Origin: an uncultured Leifsonia sp.
Lineage (GTDB): Bacteria; Actinomycetota; Actinomycetes; Actinomycetales; Microbacteriaceae
Direction: 5' to 3'
DNA: 41,148 nucleotides
NCBI RefSeq assembly: GCF_945957465.1
Contig: NZ_CAMFLC010000034.1
Coordinates: 1-41,148, forward strand
Notes under the pieces: model-generated
What the model saw: only the letters and a program-made list of their open reading frames with translations
The model's database searches: none
What the model was told of the DNA's origin: nothing
Made by a program: the position numbers and the translations under genes
Shown: in pieces, positions 32,220-40,518 of the stretch
Position numbering within the stretch: position 1 is the stretch's first letter
Layout: each line of letters opens with the position of its first letter

Positions 32220-34775
32220 ATGGCCTCCCTGCGCGTCGACGACCTCCCCGGCTGGACCGGCCCCGGATCGGTCGGCGAGGACGCCGTCTACGAGGCGTTC
32301 GTCGCGTGGGTCGAGGGAACGGGCATCACCCTCTATCCCGCCCAGGACGAGTCGCTCATCGAGATCGCGGGCGGCTCCAACCTCATCCTCTCCACACCCA
32401 CCGGAACGGGGAAGTCGCTGGTCGCGGTCGGCGCTCACTTCGCGGCGCTCGCCCGCGGCGACCGCAGCTTCTACACCGCGCCCATCAAGGCGCTCGTCTC
32501 CGAGAAGTTCTTCGCGCTCGTCGACGTCTTCGGCGCCGAGAACGTCGGGATGATGACCGGCGACTCCTCGGTCAACGCCGACGCGCCGATCATCTGCTGC
32601 ACGGCGGAGATCCTGGCCAACCTCGCGCTGCGGGAGGGCGACGACACACCGGTCGGCCAGGTGGTCATGGACGAGTTCCACTTCTACGCCGACCCGGACC
32701 GCGGCTGGGCCTGGCAGGTGCCGCTCCTCATCCTGTCGCGCGTGCAGTTCGTGCTCATGTCGGCCACCCTCGGCGATGTCACCGCGCTCGCCGCCGACCT
32801 CAGCCGCCGTACCGGGCGCGAGACCGCGACGGTCACCGGTGTCGAGCGGCCCGTGCCGCTGCATTACTACTACGAGCTGACCCCCGTCCACGACACCGTC
32901 GAAGACCTGCTCCACACCGGTCAGGCGCCGATCTACATCGTGCATTTCTCACAGCTCGCCGCGCTCGAACGCGCCCAGTCGCTGTCCAGCGCGAAGATCG
33001 CCGGTCGCGAGCAGCGCGACGCCATCGCCGACGCGATCGGGGAGTTCCGGTTCACGACCTCGTTCGGCCGGACCCTCTCACGATTGCTGCGCCAGGGCAT
33101 CGGCGTGCACCACGCGGGCATGCTGCCCAAGTACCGCCGCCTGGTCGAGCAGCTCGCCCAGCGCGGGATGCTGCGCGTGATCTGCGGAACCGACACGCTC
33201 GGCGTCGGCATCAACGTCCCGATCCGCACCGTGTTGCTGACGGCACTCACGAAGTTCGACGGCACCAGGATGCGGCAGCTGAACGCCCGGGAGTTCCACC
33301 AGATCGCCGGACGCGCCGGACGCGCGGGCTACGACACCGCGGGAACGGTGGTCGTGCAAGCGCCCGAGCACGAGAGCGAGAACGCCAAGGCGCTCGAGAA
33401 GGCGGGCGACGACCCCAAGAAGCGCCGCAAGATCGTGCGCAAGAAGGCCCCGGAGGGCTTCGTCTCATGGGGCGAGCCGTCGTTCCGCAAGCTCGTGGAG
33501 GCCGAGCCGGAGACCCTGACGTCGTCGATGCAGATCACCAGCGCCATGCTCATCAACGTGATCGGGCGTGGCGGCGACGTCTTCCGCCACGTGCGCGACC
33601 TCGTCTTCGACAACCACGAACCGTGGAGACGTCAGCTCGCGCTCGCTCGCCGCGCGCTCGGCCTCTATCGCTCGCTCGTGACGGCGGGGGTGGTGGAGGT
33701 CGTCGGCGGCGAGATCCGGCTGACGGTCGACCTCCAGCCCAACTTCGCCCTCAACCAGCCGCTGTCGCCGTTCGCGCTGGCCGCCTTCGAGCTCTTCGAC
33801 AGCGAGTCGCCCACGTACGCGCTCGACATCGTCTCGGTGGTGGAGGCCACGCTCGACGATCCCCGACCGGTGCTCTCCGCACAGCAGTTCCAGGCGCGCG
33901 GGGAAGCCGTTGCGGCCATGAAGGCGGAGGGGATCGAGTACGACGAGCGCATGGAGGCGCTCGAGACGGTGACCCACCCCAAGCCCCACGACGAACTGCT
34001 GAACGAGGCGTTCGTCACCTATGCCTCCAGCCAGCCCTGGGTCGCCGACTTCGAGCTCAGCCCGAAGGCGGTGGTCCGCGACCTCTACGAGCGCGCGATG
34101 ACGTTCGGCGAGTTCATCGCGTTCTACCGGCTCGCGCGCTCGGAAGGCGTCGTGCTGCGCTACCTGTCCGACGCGTACCGGGCCCTCAATCAGACGGTGC
34201 CGCTGGACCTGCGCACCGAGGAACTGCGCGACATCATCGAGTGGATCGGCGAACTCGTCCGGCAGGTCGATTCGAGCCTCCTCGACGAGTGGGAGGAGCT
34301 CGTCCACCCCGATGCCGCGAAGCACGCCTCCGAGGCCGGCGAACTCGCGCCCCCGCCGCCGCGCACGATCACCGCCAATCGGCGCGCGTTCTTCGTGCTG
34401 GTACGCAACGAGCTGTTCCGCCGTGTCCAGCTCGCGGCCCTCGATCGCGTGCAGGAGCTCGGCGCCCTCGAGAACGAGGCGGCGCAACTCGCCGAGGCCG
34501 CGGCTCCGTCGTTCACGGAACTGCAGTGGGATGAGGCTCTGGAGGCCTACTACGCCGAGCACGACGAGATCCTCACCGACGCCTCGGCGCGGTCCGCTGC
34601 GATGATCGTCGTCGACGAGAGCCCGGCCGAGTCCGAGGGACTCTGGCGGGTGCGTCAGATCATCGCCGACCCGGCGGGCGATCACGATTGGGGAATCGCC
34701 GCGGACGTGCTGCTGGCCGACTCCGCTCGGGTGGGCGCTGCTGTCGTCCGGGTGACCGGTGTAGACCGGTTGTGA
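32220..34775 (+). CDS. DExH-box helicase of the Ski2/DUF3516 type
   Basis: An 851-residue superfamily 2 helicase. Motif I is STPTGTGKSLVAVG near residue 60, motif II reads MDEFH at about 150-154, motif III is LMSATLGD, the Ski2-like HHAGMLPKYRRLVEQL follows, and motif VI is QIAGRAGRAGYD. The rest is a DUF3516-like C-terminal half (AFVTYASSQPWVADFELSPK). Related actinobacterial proteins are thought to act on structured RNA. The ATG at 32220 has CAGGCT 7 nt upstream. Its start codon shares two bases with the minus-strand ATG at 32221. Confidence 0.93.
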   Translation: MASLRVDDLPGWTGPGSVGEDAVYEAFVAWVEGTGITLYPAQDESLIEIAGGSNLILSTPTGTGKSLVAVGAHFAALARGDRSFYTAPIKALVSEKFFALVDVFGAENVGMMTGDSSVNADAPIICCTAEILANLALREGDDTPVGQVVMDEFHFYADPDRGWAWQVPLLILSRVQFVLMSATLGDVTALAADLSRRTGRETATVTGVERPVPLHYYYELTPVHDTVEDLLHTGQAPIYIVHFSQLAALERAQSLSSAKIAGREQRDAIADAIGEFRFTTSFGRTLSRLLRQGIGVHHAGMLPKYRRLVEQLAQRGMLRVICGTDTLGVGINVPIRTVLLTALTKFDGTRMRQLNAREFHQIAGRAGRAGYDTAGTVVVQAPEHESENAKALEKAGDDPKKRRKIVRKKAPEGFVSWGEPSFRKLVEAEPETLTSSMQITSAMLINVIGRGGDVFRHVRDLVFDNHEPWRRQLALARRALGLYRSLVTAGVVEVVGGEIRLTVDLQPNFALNQPLSPFALAAFELFDSESPTYALDIVSVVEATLDDPRPVLSAQQFQARGEAVAAMKAEGIEYDERMEALETVTHPKPHDELLNEAFVTYASSQPWVADFELSPKAVVRDLYERAMTFGEFIAFYRLARSEGVVLRYLSDAYRALNQTVPLDLRTEELRDIIEWIGELVRQVDSSLLDEWEELVHPDAAKHASEAGELAPPPPRTITANRRAFFVLVRNELFRRVQLAALDRVQELGALENEAAQLAEAAAPSFTELQWDEALEAYYAEHDEILTDASARSAAMIVVDESPAESEGLWRVRQIIADPAGDHDWGIAADVLLADSARVGAAVVRVTGVDRL

Positions 34776-34782
34776 CGGTTTG

Positions 34783-34801
34783 ACGCGCGCGAGACGCGCG
34801 T
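34783..34801 (+). terminator. Short GC hairpin after the helicase gene
   Basis: ACGCGCG-cgaga-CGCGCGT is a perfect 7-bp stem starting 8 bp past the helicase stop. There is no T-run, so termination is tentative. Confidence 0.35.
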
Positions 34802-34838
34802 GCGAGCATCTACTCGGTCGCCTCACGGCACCAGGCAC

Positions 34839-34860
34839 TCCGCATGAACCTCCGGTGAAC
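34839..34860. promoter_or_regulatory. PHO-box-like direct repeat upstream of the phosphate transporter
   Basis: Two adjacent 11-bp units end in TGAAC (34839-34849 and 34850-34860). On the minus strand they read GTTCACCGGAG then GTTCATGCGGA, matching the 11-nt direct repeats bound by the response regulator PhoP in Streptomyces. It lies 39-60 bp upstream of the GTG at 34899, so phosphate-starvation control of the transporter is likely. Confidence 0.7.
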
Positions 34861-34898
34861 TCTTGCCGGCGGTCCGACTCCACACGAGAAAGAAACCG

Positions 34899-36107
34899 GT
34901 GGATCTCACCCTCATCATCGTGCTGGTCATCGCGCTGGCCCTGTTCTTCGATTTCACCAACGGATTCCATGACACCGCGAACGCGATGGCGACGCCCATC
35001 GCGACCGGTGCCATGCGGCCGAAGGTCGCGGTCGCGCTCGCCGCGGTGCTGAATCTCGTCGGAGCGTTCCTCTCCACGGAGGTCGCCAAGACCATCTCGG
35101 GCGGCATCATCAACGAGGGCCCCGGCGGTGTGCTGATCTCGCCGGAGCTGATCTTCGCCGGACTGGTCGGCGCGATCGTGTGGAACATGGTCACCTGGCT
35201 GTACGGGCTGCCGTCGTCCTCCAGCCACGCCCTCTTCGGCGGTCTGATCGGGGCGGCGATCGTCGGCGCCGGGATCGGCTCCGTCAACTTCTTCGTCGTG
35301 CTCGAGAAGGTCGTGCTGCCCGCCGTCGTCGCGCCGTTCACGGCCGGCATCGTCGCGTACGCCGCCACGCGCCTCGCCTACTGGATCACGCGCCGCTACG
35401 ACGGCCGCCCGGACGGGCGGGGCGGCTTCCGCTACGGGCAGATCTTCTCGTCGTCGCTGGTCGCCCTGTCGCACGGAACCAATGACGCTCAGAAGACGAT
35501 GGGCGTCATCACGCTCCTGCTGATCTCGGCCAACCTGCTCCCCGCGGGCAGCGGGCCGCCGTTCTGGGTGGTCGTGTCGTGCGCGCTCGCGATCGCGATC
35601 GGCACCTATTCGGGCGGCTGGCGGATCATCCGCACACTCGGTCGCGGACTGACCGAGGTCAAGCCCGCGCAGGGCTTCGCGGCCGAGACCAGCACGGCCG
35701 CCACGATCCTGGCCTCCAGCCACCTCGGTTTCGCGCTCTCGACGACGCAGGTGGCGTCGGGTTCGGTGATCGGCTCCGGCCTCGGACGGCGAGGCTCGTC
35801 GGTGCGCTGGGGCACGGCCGGGCGGATCGCGATCGGCTGGGTGCTGACACTCCCGTCGGCGGCCATCGTGGGCGGTGCCGCCGCCTTCGTCGCGACGCTC
35901 GGGCCGGTCGGCATCGCGATCGACACCGTCGTCGGCGTCGCCGTCGTGACGTACATCTTCTGGCGCTCGCGCCGCAACCAGGTCTCCAGCGCCAACGCGG
36001 TGGCTCCCGTTCAGGGTCAGAGCGACGTCGCCGCATCGGCTCGCGTCGTCAAGATCAAGAAGGTCAAGCCGCTCAAGAGGGAGCGCGGCCGGAGGGAGTC
36101 GGCATGA
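34899..36107 (+). CDS. Low-affinity inorganic phosphate transporter, Pit family
   Basis: A 402-residue membrane protein with about ten helices. FDFTNGFHDTANAMATPIAT and SLVALSHGTNDAQKTMGVI are the two inverted-repeat PiT signatures, and LPSSSSHALFGGLIGAAI is also typical. It cotransports phosphate with a proton or cation. A basic tail (VVKIKKVKPLKRERGRRESA) closes it. The GTG at 34899 follows AGAAAG; an in-frame codon at 34863 lies next to the PHO box and is less likely. The next gene overlaps its stop as ATGA. Confidence 0.94.
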   Translation: MDLTLIIVLVIALALFFDFTNGFHDTANAMATPIATGAMRPKVAVALAAVLNLVGAFLSTEVAKTISGGIINEGPGGVLISPELIFAGLVGAIVWNMVTWLYGLPSSSSHALFGGLIGAAIVGAGIGSVNFFVVLEKVVLPAVVAPFTAGIVAYAATRLAYWITRRYDGRPDGRGGFRYGQIFSSSLVALSHGTNDAQKTMGVITLLLISANLLPAGSGPPFWVVVSCALAIAIGTYSGGWRIIRTLGRGLTEVKPAQGFAAETSTAATILASSHLGFALSTTQVASGSVIGSGLGRRGSSVRWGTAGRIAIGWVLTLPSAAIVGGAAAFVATLGPVGIAIDTVVGVAVVTYIFWRSRRNQVSSANAVAPVQGQSDVAASARVVKIKKVKPLKRERGRRESA

Positions 36108-36436
36108 GCGCGTTCCTGTCCTTCGTCGTGGTGTTCGCGGCCTCGCTCATCGGGTCGTGCGTCATCGTGGGCTTCTATTCGCTCGGCACCCGGCTGCTCG
36201 CGGTCGCGGGCCGCGCCCTGTTCGTCGAGCCGGCCGAGTTCACCGACGCGATCACGGTGATCACTCCGGAGCAGGCGGCGAAAGCGCAGAAGAAGGCCGA
36301 CAAGGCGCGCCGCAAGAATCCGCTCAGCGACGGCCAGAAGCGCGCCGCTCTCGCGGGCGCGTACGCCTGCTTCGTGCTCTGCGGGCTGGGCGTCCTCTAC
36401 GGCCTCTACCTGATCATCCCGTACTTCCACCACTGA
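36104..36436 (+). CDS. Small membrane protein coupled to the phosphate transporter
   Basis: A 110-residue protein with one helix near residues 5-28 (VVVFAASLIGSCVIVGFYSL), a charged middle part (EQAAKAQKKADKARRKN), and a second helix near 82-106 (GAYACFVLCGLGVLYGLYLI). No known family comes to mind. The ATG overlaps the transporter stop (ATGA), so it is translated from the same mRNA and presumably shares the PHO-box promoter. It may assist or stabilise the transporter; that is inference from position only. Confidence 0.8.
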   Translation: MSAFLSFVVVFAASLIGSCVIVGFYSLGTRLLAVAGRALFVEPAEFTDAITVITPEQAAKAQKKADKARRKNPLSDGQKRAALAGAYACFVLCGLGVLYGLYLIIPYFHH

Positions 36437-36445
36437 AGGTTCCGC

Positions 36446-36506
36446 GCCGAGGGGCGCCTTAGCGCCGCTAAAAGCGGGTTTTAGGGGCGTTGACGCGCCC
36501 CTCGGC
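36446..36506. repeat. 61-nt extragenic hairpin between convergent genes
   Basis: Arms 36446-36473 and 36479-36506 pair at 26 of 28 positions (two of them G-U) around the loop GCGGG. The outer 12 bp (GCCGAGGGGCGC with its complement) are perfect, and the inner end is CTAAAA-gcggg-TTTTAG. It lies 10 bp past one stop and 14 bp before the other. It could be a bidirectional terminator or a dispersed palindromic repeat. Confidence 0.8.
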
Positions 36507-36519
36507 GGAGGGCGCCGGC

Positions 36520-37797
36520 TCAGTCCGTGCCGCGCACGCGCGCGATCCCGTACATGACGTGGTAGACCACGATCGCCGCGATGGCGCCGAGCGCGATGCC
36601 GTTGAACGTGAGCTGCCCGAGGTTCAGCGTGAAGTCGCCGATGCCGATGATGAGCGCGGTCGCCGCCGTGAACTGGTTGACCGGCTTTGAGAAGTCGACC
36701 TTGTTGTCCAGCCAGATCTTGACGCCGATGATGCCGATGAGGCCGTACAGCGCGGTCGTGACCCCGCCGAGCACGCCCGCCGGGATCGTGTTGATCACCG
36801 CACCGACCTTGGGGGAGAGGCCCAGCAGCACGGCCACGATGCCCGCCACCCAGTACGCGGCCGTGGAGTAGACGCGGGTCGCGGCCATGACGCCGATGTT
36901 CTCGCCGTAGGTGGTCGTCCCGGAACCGCCGAAGAAGCCCGCGATCGTCGTCGCGAGTCCGTCGGCGAACAGCGCCCGGCCGGTCAGCTTGTTCACCGAT
37001 GGATCGGTCAGCTGCGCCACGCCGCGGATGTGGCCGACGTTCTCGGCGATCAGAACCAGCACCACCGGCAGGAACGCGGGCAGGATGCCCCAGGTCGCGG
37101 CGGGAGCGGTGAACGGGTCGGCCGGCAGGGTGAACTGCGGGAGGCCGAGCCACGGCGCGTCGGCGACCTTGCTGAAGTCCACCTGCCCGACGATCACGGC
37201 GAACACGTAGCCGACCAGCACACCGAGGAAGATCGAGAGCCTGCCCAGCATCCCGCGGAACAGCACCGTGCACAGGATGACCGCCGCCAGCGTCACCAGC
37301 GCGGTGACCGGCGCCTGCACGAAGTTGTTCTTCGCCGCCGGAGCGAGGTTGAAGCCGATCAGTGCCACGATCGCGCCGGCCACGATCGGCGGCATCAGGC
37401 CGTCGATCCACTTGGTGCCGGTGGCGACGACGATCAGGCCGACGATCGCGAGCAGGACTCCAGTGGCGACGATCCCGAAGAGCGCCGACGGCATCCCGTG
37501 CGCCTTGGTCGCCGCGACGATCGGCACGATGAAGGCGAACGACGAGCCCAGGTAGCTGGGGAGCCGGTTGCGGGTGATCAGCAGGAAGAGCATCGTGCCG
37601 ACGCCCGAGAACAGCAACGTGGTGCTCGGCGGGAACCCGGTCAGCAGCGGCACCAGGAAGGTCGCGCCGAACATGGCGACGACGTGCTGGGCGCCGAGCC
37701 CGATCGTGCGCGGCCACGTCAGCCGCTCGCCGGGCAGCACGATCTCGTGCGCCCCGACCTTCTTGCCGTCTCCGTGCAGCTTCCAAGGCAGAGCCAT
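36520..37797 (-). CDS. Uracil/xanthine permease, NCS2 family
   Basis: A 425-residue nucleobase transporter of the UraA type with about 14 hydrophobic segments. VLIAENVGHIRGVAQLTD and TTTYGENIGVMAATRVYS carry the two glutamates that bind the base in UraA. MALPWKLHGDGKK precedes the first helix. The ATG at 37797 has AAGGA 5 nt upstream on the minus strand; the longer frame crosses the divergent gene's promoter. A different permease starts 51 bp away in the other direction, so they may be coregulated. Confidence 0.93.
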   Translation of the reverse strand: MALPWKLHGDGKKVGAHEIVLPGERLTWPRTIGLGAQHVVAMFGATFLVPLLTGFPPSTTLLFSGVGTMLFLLITRNRLPSYLGSSFAFIVPIVAATKAHGMPSALFGIVATGVLLAIVGLIVVATGTKWIDGLMPPIVAGAIVALIGFNLAPAAKNNFVQAPVTALVTLAAVILCTVLFRGMLGRLSIFLGVLVGYVFAVIVGQVDFSKVADAPWLGLPQFTLPADPFTAPAATWGILPAFLPVVLVLIAENVGHIRGVAQLTDPSVNKLTGRALFADGLATTIAGFFGGSGTTTYGENIGVMAATRVYSTAAYWVAGIVAVLLGLSPKVGAVINTIPAGVLGGVTTALYGLIGIIGVKIWLDNKVDFSKPVNQFTAATALIIGIGDFTLNLGQLTFNGIALGAIAAIVVYHVMYGIARVRGTD

Positions 37798-37848
37798 GCG
37801 TGTCCTTATCGTGTCGGGAGGGGAATTAGGCTGGTACGGCGCTGTGAC

Positions 37849-39342
37849 ATGTCTTCGAATGCGCCCCAAGCCTCATCGATCCTATGGGAGACCACCATTT
37901 CCTCTTCGACTTCGACACCCGCGCCCACCGCGACGGGACGCCTTGACCGGTTCTTCGAGATCACCTCCCGCGGCACCACGTGGGCGACGGAGATCCGCGG
38001 CGGCCTGCTCACGTTCGTGACGATGGCCTACATCGTCATCCTGAACCCGATCATCCTGAGCTCGACGCCCGACGTGGCGGGTCACTCGCTGGGCTTCGAG
38101 CAGGTCGGCGCCGTCACCGCGTTGAGCGCCGGCGTCATGACCGTGCTGTTCGGTCTGGTCGCGCGTCTCCCGTTCGCGTTCGCCGCGGGCCTCGGCATCA
38201 ACTCGTTCCTCGCTGTGAACGTCGTGAAGGTGCTCACCTGGCAGGAGGCCATGGGCCTCGTCGTCATCAACGGGCTGATCATCGTCCTGCTCGCCGCGAC
38301 CGGCCTGCGCCGCCTCATCTTCAACGCCGTCCCGCCGCAGCTCAAGACCGCCATCACGGTCGGGATCGGCCTCTTCATCGCGTTCATCGGCTTCGTCGAC
38401 AGCGGTTTCGTGCGCAGCACCAAGGCCGCATCACCGCCCGTGCAGCTCGGGGAGGCCGGCTCCATCGCGACTCTCCCCACCCTGGTGTTCCTGATCGCGC
38501 TGGTGATCATGGGCGTGCTGATGGCGCGCAAGGTGAAGGGCGCCCTGCTCATCGGCATCGTCGTCGCGACGGCGGTCGCCATCATCATCGAGGCGATCTT
38601 CCATCTCGGCTCGTCGGCGAAGAACCCCGACGGCTGGAACCTCTCGGTGCCTGCGCTGCCGACGTCGATCATCTCGGTGCCGAACCTCAGCCTCGTCGGC
38701 CAGTTCGACCTGTTCGGCTCCTTCGCGCGGATCGGCGGCCTCGCGGCGATCATGCTCGTCTTCACGCTCGTGTTCACGAACTTCTTCGACGCCATGGGCT
38801 CGATGACCGGCCTCGCCCGCAGTGCGGGGCTCGCCGACGAGGACGGCACGTTCCCGCGCCTGCAGTCCGCGCTCATCGTGGAGGGCGTGGGCGCCGTCGT
38901 CGGCGGCGGCACGTCGGCCTCATCGAACACGGTCTTCGTCGAGTCGGCCTCCGGCATCGGCGAGGGCGCGAAGACCGGCTTCGCGAGCGTCATCACCGGA
39001 GTGCTCTTCCTGCTCGCCATGTTCTTCACACCCCTGACGAGCGTGGTGCCGAGCGAGGTCGCCGCAGCCGCTCTCGTCATCGTCGGTGCGCTGATGGTGG
39101 TGCAGATCCGCCACATCGACTTCCACGAGTTCTCCAGCACGCTCCCGGTGTTCCTCACGATCATCGTGATGCCGCTGACGTACTCGATCGCCAACGGCAT
39201 CGGCGTCGGCTTCATCTCCTGGGTGCTCGTGCGCTCGCTGTCGGGCAAGGCGCGCGAGATCAGCCCCCTGCTCTGGATCGTCGCGGCCGGCTTCCTGGTG
39301 TACTTCGCGCGCGGCCCGATCGAGGCGATCCTGCCGCACTGA
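37849..39342 (+). CDS. Purine permease, AzgA-like NCS2 family
   Basis: A 497-residue transporter for adenine, guanine or hypoxanthine. RFFEITSRGTTWATEIRGGL begins the family region, TFVTMAYIVILNPIIL is the first helix, GLGINSFLAVNVV and TNFFDAMGSMTGLARSAG are hallmarks, and GGGTSASSNTVFVESASG holds conserved substrate-site residues. The first 40 residues are Ser/Thr-rich and hydrophilic. No Shine-Dalgarno precedes the ATG at 37849; TAGGCT at 37827-37832 would give a 16-nt leader. Divergent from the uracil-type permease across 51 bp. Confidence 0.93.
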   Translation: MSSNAPQASSILWETTISSSTSTPAPTATGRLDRFFEITSRGTTWATEIRGGLLTFVTMAYIVILNPIILSSTPDVAGHSLGFEQVGAVTALSAGVMTVLFGLVARLPFAFAAGLGINSFLAVNVVKVLTWQEAMGLVVINGLIIVLLAATGLRRLIFNAVPPQLKTAITVGIGLFIAFIGFVDSGFVRSTKAASPPVQLGEAGSIATLPTLVFLIALVIMGVLMARKVKGALLIGIVVATAVAIIIEAIFHLGSSAKNPDGWNLSVPALPTSIISVPNLSLVGQFDLFGSFARIGGLAAIMLVFTLVFTNFFDAMGSMTGLARSAGLADEDGTFPRLQSALIVEGVGAVVGGGTSASSNTVFVESASGIGEGAKTGFASVITGVLFLLAMFFTPLTSVVPSEVAAAALVIVGALMVVQIRHIDFHEFSSTLPVFLTIIVMPLTYSIANGIGVGFISWVLVRSLSGKAREISPLLWIVAAGFLVYFARGPIEAILPH

Positions 39343-39352
39343 GCCGGGCGTC

Positions 39353-39401
39353 CCGGGTAACCCCTGAGCACAACCGGGGGTTACCCGGATGTGCTCAGGG
39401 G
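39353..39401 (+). other. Two interlocking inverted repeats, possible pseudoknot
   Basis: CCGGGTAACCCC (39353-39364) is the exact inverse of GGGGTTACCCGG (39377-39388). CCCCTGAGCAC (39361-39371) is the exact inverse of GTGCTCAGGGG (39391-39401). The two share four bases, and the loop of the first (TGAGCAC) pairs downstream of it, the topology of an H-type pseudoknot or of two competing stems. It lies 11 bp past the permease stop and 24 bp before the next ATG. Confidence 0.75.
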
Positions 39402-39412
39402 CCCGGTCCCGC

Positions 39413-39418
39413 TTGACT
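39413..39418 (+). promoter_or_regulatory. Possible -10 hexamer, leaderless
   Basis: TTGACT ends 6 nt before the ATG at 39425. It is a poor -10 match, but its spacing is the same as for other genes here. Confidence 0.3.
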
Positions 39419-39424
39419 GGATGC

Positions 39425-39751
39425 ATGACAACCACCGGCTCCGCACCCACTCCCCAGTTCACCGACAGCCGCTACACGACCGCACCGGCACGCACCCTCA
39501 GCATCACGAGCTTCGCGCTCGGCCTCGCCTCCATCGTCTTCAGCTGGACCTTCCTCGCGCCGATCGCCGGTCTGGTCCTCGGCGTCCTCGCGCTCGGCCG
39601 CGAGCCGCAGGGCCGCACGTTCGCGATCTGGGGGATCGTGCTCAACGCCGTCATGCTCGCGGGCATCCTGATCGGCCTCCTGATCGCGGTGGTCGGCTTC
39701 GGCGTCGGTCTCGCGTTCCTGCCTCTGCACTGGGCGATCCCGAACCTCTGA
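39425..39751 (+). CDS. Small DUF4190-like membrane protein
   Basis: A 108-residue protein with a short Thr/Pro-rich N-terminus, then two membrane helices (SITSFALGLASIVFSWTFLA and NAVMLAGILIGLLIAVVGFG). The link APIAGLVLGVLALGREPQGR followed by AIWGIVLN fits the DUF4190 pattern. The ATG at 39425 is 24 bp past the interlocking repeats. Function unknown. Confidence 0.8.
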   Translation: MTTTGSAPTPQFTDSRYTTAPARTLSITSFALGLASIVFSWTFLAPIAGLVLGVLALGREPQGRTFAIWGIVLNAVMLAGILIGLLIAVVGFGVGLAFLPLHWAIPNL

Positions 39752-39801
39752 GCCCGGTCCGGCCGCCAGGAGTTCCGGACGGGCGCGGTTGCTCGGCCTG
39801 C

Positions 39802-39807
39802 GAGAAT
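39802..39807 (+). promoter_or_regulatory. -10 hexamer of trmB, leaderless
   Basis: GAGAAT ends 6 nt before the ATG at 39814; the GGAGGG between is too close to the start for a normal ribosome-binding site. Confidence 0.45.
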
Positions 39808-39813
39808 GGAGGG

Positions 39814-40497
39814 ATGGAACCGTCCCCTCTCGTCCGGCCGCGCAGCTTCGTCATCCGAGGCAGGAAGACCGAAGCCCAGCAGCGGGCCATCGACGAGCAC
39901 TGGGGCGAGTTCGGCGTCGACTTCGATGGTTCGCCCCTCGAGCTCGACATCCTCTTCGGGCGCACGGCGCCGCGGGTGGTCGAGATCGGCTTCGGCAACG
40001 GAGAGAACCTGCTCGCCCTCGCCGCGCGTCATCCCGAGCGGGACTTCCTCGGGGTCGAGGTGCACGGGGCGGGCGTCGGCCGGGTGCTCGCGGCGGCGCA
40101 CGAGAAGGGGCTCGCGAACATCCGGGTGATCCGCCACGACGCGGTGGAGGTGTTCGAGCGCGGGCTTCCCGCCGACAGCGTCGACGAGGTCCTGATCTTC
40201 TTCCCCGACCCCTGGCCGAAGGCCCGCCACCACCGTCGCCGGCTCGTGCAGCCCGACGTCGTGCGCCTCCTGGTCGGGGCGCTCAAGCCCAGCGGAGTCC
40301 TGCGACTCGCGACCGACTGGGAGCCGTACGCCGAGCACATGATCGCCGTCCTCGACGCCGAGCCCGCCCTGGTCAACGTCGCGGGCCTCGGCGGGTTCAT
40401 CCCGCGGCCGGACGCGCGGCCCGTCACCAAGTTCGAGCGCCGGGGCGAGCGGCTCGGGCACGCCATCTTCGACCTGGAGTACCGCCCGCGCGGTTGA
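39814..40497 (+). CDS. trmB: tRNA (guanine-46-N7) methyltransferase
   Basis: A 227-residue class I SAM methyltransferase. VVEIGFGNGENLLALAARHP is the SAM-binding motif I, FLGVEVHGAGVGRVL the second strand, LIFFPDPWPKARHHRRRLVQ the TrmB signature, and PVTKFERRGERLGHAIFDL the C-terminal motif with TxFE. It makes m7G46 in the variable loop of tRNAs. The ATG at 39814 follows a leaderless-type hexamer. It is followed after 27 bp by an aldehyde dehydrogenase gene with its own hexamer. Confidence 0.95.
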   Translation: MEPSPLVRPRSFVIRGRKTEAQQRAIDEHWGEFGVDFDGSPLELDILFGRTAPRVVEIGFGNGENLLALAARHPERDFLGVEVHGAGVGRVLAAAHEKGLANIRVIRHDAVEVFERGLPADSVDEVLIFFPDPWPKARHHRRRLVQPDVVRLLVGALKPSGVLRLATDWEPYAEHMIAVLDAEPALVNVAGLGGFIPRPDARPVTKFERRGERLGHAIFDLEYRPRG

Positions 40498-40512
40498 GCG
40501 GCGCGGTCGTGT

Positions 40513-40518
40513 GATGAT
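40513..40518 (+). promoter_or_regulatory. -10 hexamer of the 3'-most ALDH, leaderless
   Basis: GATGAT ends 6 nt before the ATG at 40525. Confidence 0.4.

Noticed and set aside
34863-34898. Upstream start for the Pit transporter (MPAVRLHTRKKP extension)
   Set aside because: It would begin next to the PHO box with no ribosome-binding site, and PiT proteins normally begin close to the first helix.
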